A stretch of 64,000 nt of DNA from Massilia agrisoli (GTDB taxonomy: Bacteria; Pseudomonadota; Gammaproteobacteria; Burkholderiales; Burkholderiaceae_D). The stretch spans positions 124,001-188,000 of the forward strand of contig NZ_JAJHPV010000002.1 of assembly GCF_020831365.1 (NCBI RefSeq), in the 5' to 3' direction. Within the stretch, counting starts at the first letter, position 1. Every line of letters begins with the position of its first letter. Below are positions 61,473 through 64,000 of this stretch, one piece after another. The position numbers and the translations under genes are program-made. The notes beneath the pieces were generated by a model. The model did no database searches. It saw nothing but the letters and a program-made list of their open reading frames with translations, and was not told the DNA's origin.

Positions 61473-61964
61473 ATGAAAACCGCGATCAAGGGGCTGGCCC
61501 TGGCCAGCATGGTGCTGATGTCGTCCGGCAGCGCATTCGCCGGCGTCACGGTATCGTATTCGCAGCCGGAAAAATATTCCGACCTGCCGTTCGCCTCCTG
61601 GGAGCGCAAGGATGTACTCGATGCGTTGACCAAGCATTTCCAGAAGTTGGCGGAAACGCTGCCGCCTGGCGTCGATATGAATGTCGAGGTGCTCGACATC
61701 GACCTGGCCGGACGGCTGCACCACCGGCGCGCGAATGAAATCCGGGTGATGCGCAACAATGGCGCCGACTGGCCGGTCATCCACCTGCGCTACACCCTGG
61801 TGCAAAACGGCGCGGTGATCGCCAGCGGCGAAGAGCGGCTGCGCGACATGATGTACCTCGATAACCTGCGCAACCGCTATTCGTCCGGCGATCCGCTGCG
61901 CTACGAGAAGCGCATGATCGACGAATGGTTCAATAAGAAGATCGCGCCCAAGCGCGTCGGCTAG
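61473..61964 (+). CDS. Exported DUF3016 protein
   Basis: 163 residues. Signal peptide (MKTAIKGLALASMVLMSSGSAFA, cleaved before GV) and a DUF3016 domain with VTVSYSQPEKYSDLP and RRANEIRVMRNNGADWP, LRYTLVQNG and RYEKRMIDEWF. Members are small periplasmic proteins of unknown role. GAAAGGAAACC precedes the ATG. TATATT at 61430-61435 may be a -10 element with a weak -35. Convergent with the secreted protein gene below. Confidence 0.8.
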   Translation: MKTAIKGLALASMVLMSSGSAFAGVTVSYSQPEKYSDLPFASWERKDVLDALTKHFQKLAETLPPGVDMNVEVLDIDLAGRLHHRRANEIRVMRNNGADWPVIHLRYTLVQNGAVIASGEERLRDMMYLDNLRNRYSSGDPLRYEKRMIDEWFNKKIAPKRVG

Positions 61965-62022
61965 GCGCAGGCTCCAAGCCAGGTACCCGCCGCGGTACCT
62001 GGCGCTGTGGCCGTTTGCGGCC

Positions 62023-62880
62023 TTACTGCTTTTCTTCCTTGCGCTTTTCCATGCGCATGCCTGCATCCGTGACCGTGTAGTCCGACGGCACCGCAAACAG
62101 CGAGGCCGCCGGTTCTTCCCGCTTCAGGTTTTCCACCCGGTAGGTATTCTCGCCCGTGCGCGGGTCGCTGTGCTTGGTGTACAGCGTCAGCTGTAGTTCC
62201 GGCGAGTACCAGGTTTCGTGGGTGACGACGATCGGGTTGCGATTGCCCAGCTCCCCGGCAGGGATCTCGTAGCTGCGCATTTTCCCTTCCGCCTTGATGC
62301 CGCCAAACTCGCGGCTGCCGAGCTCGCGCGTGACTGCCTTGGACGACCATTCGCGGTCGGCGAATGCGCCGGCAATCCGCATGCCCAGGCCGTGACCGTG
62401 GCGGTGGCCGGCTTCGCCGGCAATCCGCTCGACCCGCTTGACGATGATCGCCTCGCGCGCCGCGGCGCTGGCCGGCAGTTTGCCCTCCTTGCGCAACTGC
62501 GCGATGCGCGCGCGGGCTTTTTCACGGGCGGCCGCGGCCATTTCGCCGCGGGCGCCGATGCGGATAGCGGTCTTGTCGCGCGGGCGCAGCACATAGGTGA
62601 CGCCGTCGGCATCGCGGATCATGATGTTGCGCGCCTCGCCATCATCGCCCGTCATGTCGCGGCGGGTGCGGCCGGCGCTGTCGCGGTAAAAGGTGCTGAC
62701 GTTGCGCACCGTGATCTGGTTACCGTCGGACAGGGACTGCACCTTTTCCGAGACGGCCTGGGCCGAGTAGGGGGCGTTCTTGACGACCTTGCCTTCATGG
62801 ATCATCAACGGAGCGGCGAGCGCGAACGCGGGCAGGCAGGCGGCCATCAATACGGCGAGTGCGAGTTGCTTGGTCTTCAT
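62023..62880 (-). CDS. Secreted hypothetical protein, probable target of the ECF sigma operon
   Basis: 285 residues. A signal peptide (MKTKQLALAVLMAACLPAFALA) precedes a soluble protein with QITVRNVSTFYRDSAGRTRRD, a basic Ala/Arg helix (AAAAREKARARIAQLRKEG), a HRHGHGLGMR segment and THETWYSPELQLTLYTKHSDPR near the end. This last motif resembles periplasmic proteins found beside sigma factor operons. Function unknown. Third gene after the ECF sigma and anti-sigma genes, 22 bp from the anti-sigma stop, so co-transcribed. Confidence 0.75.
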   Translation of the reverse strand: MKTKQLALAVLMAACLPAFALAAPLMIHEGKVVKNAPYSAQAVSEKVQSLSDGNQITVRNVSTFYRDSAGRTRRDMTGDDGEARNIMIRDADGVTYVLRPRDKTAIRIGARGEMAAAAREKARARIAQLRKEGKLPASAAAREAIIVKRVERIAGEAGHRHGHGLGMRIAGAFADREWSSKAVTRELGSREFGGIKAEGKMRSYEIPAGELGNRNPIVVTHETWYSPELQLTLYTKHSDPRTGENTYRVENLKREEPAASLFAVPSDYTVTDAGMRMEKRKEEKQ

Positions 62881-62902
62881 GTCATCCTCTTTCTGGTGGG
62901 GG

Positions 62903-63379
62903 TTAGTGGGTCGCCGTCAGGCGCAGGGCAAGCGGCTCACCGTCGGCGCTGACCAGCATTTCGGCAAGGACGGATTCGCCCGCGTCTTCCGGGCTGACCG
63001 GCACGCCGAGGCTGGCCAGCTCCATGCGCGGCACCTCGGTTTCGATCATGCGCGGGTTTGGTTCGCCCTCGATGCGCTCGAGCGAGTCGAGCGCGATGAA
63101 GTAGCCGCGCTCGTCGCGCTGGACCAGTTGCGGGCCGCCGGACTGGGGCGCGGACAAGCCGAGGGCCAGCACGGCCACCACGGCCAGCGCGGCGAGGCTG
63201 CCGGCGCCGGCCCAGGCCGCGCGCGGGATGCGCTGGTACCAGCGGCGGCGCGTATGCTGCCTGGCAAAGGCGGCCATCAGTTCCTTTTCGACGCAGCGTG
63301 GTGCGTCGACCTCGTCCATCGCGGTGCGCAAGGCAGTGAGGTGGCCGTCGAGGCCGTCGTTGTGGGTAGTGGTGTCCAT
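62903..63379 (-). CDS. Probable anti-sigma factor, single membrane pass
   Basis: 158 residues. A cytoplasmic N-terminal helical part (1-48, LRTAMDEVDAPRCVEKELMAAF) is followed by one membrane segment at about 52-74 (WAGAGSLAALAVVAVLALGL) and a periplasmic part. There is no HxxxCxxC zinc motif (only one Cys), so it is not a ZAS-type anti-sigma. It lies 12 bp after the ECF sigma gene, a classical anti-sigma position. The assignment comes from topology and position. Confidence 0.75.
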   Translation of the reverse strand: MDTTTHNDGLDGHLTALRTAMDEVDAPRCVEKELMAAFARQHTRRRWYQRIPRAAWAGAGSLAALAVVAVLALGLSAPQSGGPQLVQRDERGYFIALDSLERIEGEPNPRMIETEVPRMELASLGVPVSPEDAGESVLAEMLVSADGEPLALRLTATH

Positions 63380-63391
63380 GTTTTTCCTGAT

Positions 63392-63979
63392 TCAGGCGTT
63401 GACCGTGCCGGGGCGGTAGGCGCGAAGGCGTTTGGCCAGCAGGGCGCGCCCGCGCGACAGGCGCGAACGTACCGTTCCGATGTCTACCTGGCAGATGCCG
63501 GCGATCTCCTGGTAGGACAGGTCGTGCATTTCGTAGAGGATGAGGGCGTCGCGGTAATGCGGGGCCAGCTGGGCCAGGGCGCAGCGCACCTGTTCGGCCA
63601 GTTCGTTGCTGAGCATGCGGGCCAGCGGTTCGGCGCCGTCGTCGGCGGCGCCGTCGGAATCCGGGTCGTCATCGTCGGGCAGGCTGGCGCCGCGGCCGCG
63701 CAGGTGTTCGTGCTTGAGGATCAGGTTGCGCGCCACGCCGAACAAGAAATGCTGCAGCTGGCCGCGCAGCGGGTCGAAGCGCAGGGCGTCGGTGAGCACG
63801 CCCATGAAGACTTCCTGCACCACGTCGGCAGCCACTTCGGGCGAACCGCAGCGCAGCACCGCGAAGCGGTAGAGCGGGCCCTGGTGGCGCCGGTACAGCG
63901 CCTGGAAAGCGGCTGCCGTCCCGCTGCGCATCTGGCGCAGCAGTTCGGTGTCAGGGATGGGGTGCGTGGTCGTGGTCAT
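63392..63979 (-). CDS. ECF-family RNA polymerase sigma factor
   Basis: 195 residues. Sigma-70 region 2 at about 25-92 (FQALYRRHQGPLYRFAVL, DVVQEVFMGVLTDALRFDP) and region 4 at about 130-185 (LAPHYRDALILYEMHDLSYQEIAGICQVDIGTVRSRLSRGRALL). An acidic linker DDDDPDSDG joins them. It should direct RNA polymerase to its own operon with the anti-sigma and the secreted protein. Start ATG 63979 with only 21 bp left to the window edge, so the promoter is outside or at the edge. Confidence 0.92.
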   Translation of the reverse strand: MTTTTHPIPDTELLRQMRSGTAAAFQALYRRHQGPLYRFAVLRCGSPEVAADVVQEVFMGVLTDALRFDPLRGQLQHFLFGVARNLILKHEHLRGRGASLPDDDDPDSDGAADDGAEPLARMLSNELAEQVRCALAQLAPHYRDALILYEMHDLSYQEIAGICQVDIGTVRSRLSRGRALLAKRLRAYRPGTVNA

Positions 63980-64000
63980 CGTCGTCTTCTTTCACTGTAT

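Overview
The window is a GC-rich, densely coded stretch of chromosome with few and short intergenic gaps (none over about 220 bp) and no rRNA, tRNA, insertion sequence, prophage or CRISPR array that I could find. The protein content points to a Betaproteobacterium of the Oxalobacteraceae (Massilia/Duganella/Telluria type): a PhaM-type PHA granule protein, an aspS-nudB-phosphatase-clsB gene order, TamA/TamB, DUF3108 and DUF3016 proteins, and many multi-domain signalling proteins. This placement is inferred from recognisable families, not from an alignment.

Layout. 1-9.6 kb is housekeeping: the end of a probable ubiJ, ubiB, a TPMT-family methyltransferase, a PpiC lipoprotein (reverse strand), an FmdB zinc ribbon protein, a DUF502 membrane protein, aspS, nudB, a YbhP-like phosphatase, clsB and hslR. 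9.7-16.9 kb is a fatty-acid beta-oxidation cluster: TetR regulator, acyl-CoA dehydrogenase, fused hydroxyacyl-CoA dehydrogenase/enoyl-CoA hydratase, thiolase, and a crotonase that looks more like an enoyl-CoA isomerase. 17-29 kb is a mixed metabolic and exported set: berberine-bridge-type oxidase, AI-2E transporter, two secreted repeat proteins, DUF4336, a hemerythrin-like protein, a CapA-like protein, a second thiolase, a CBS protein and a large two-headed glycosyltransferase. 29-39.8 kb is rich in signalling: a TPR-GAF-GGDEF diguanylate cyclase, a MocR regulator divergent from osmC-paiB, and an overlapping chain of tag, mnmC, a histidine kinase and a response regulator with TPRs, followed by a convergent phaM.

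39.9-41.7 kb holds two tandem DUF3108 proteins. 41.8-46.8 kb holds the most interesting system here: a three-gene SMC/kleisin/KITE condensin of the MksBEF (MukBEF-like) kind, without an adjacent mksG/jetD nuclease gene. 46.8-55.4 kb has a CcdC-like membrane protein, a 54-residue proline-rich miniprotein, tamB-tamA, queC and a metallophosphoesterase. 55.4-64 kb ends with small unknown proteins, a double-GAF histidine kinase convergent with a DUF3369/HD-GYP response regulator, a Nei/Fpg glycosylase, a DUF3016 protein and an ECF sigma factor/anti-sigma/secreted protein operon.

Two families of palindromic intergenic repeats occur. One, with a CGTCGTTCCCGCG..CGGGAACCCAT arm, is present as four paired copies in the first 16.2 kb. 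The other resembles enterobacterial REP/BIME sequences and occurs at about 9.6 kb and 58.9 kb.
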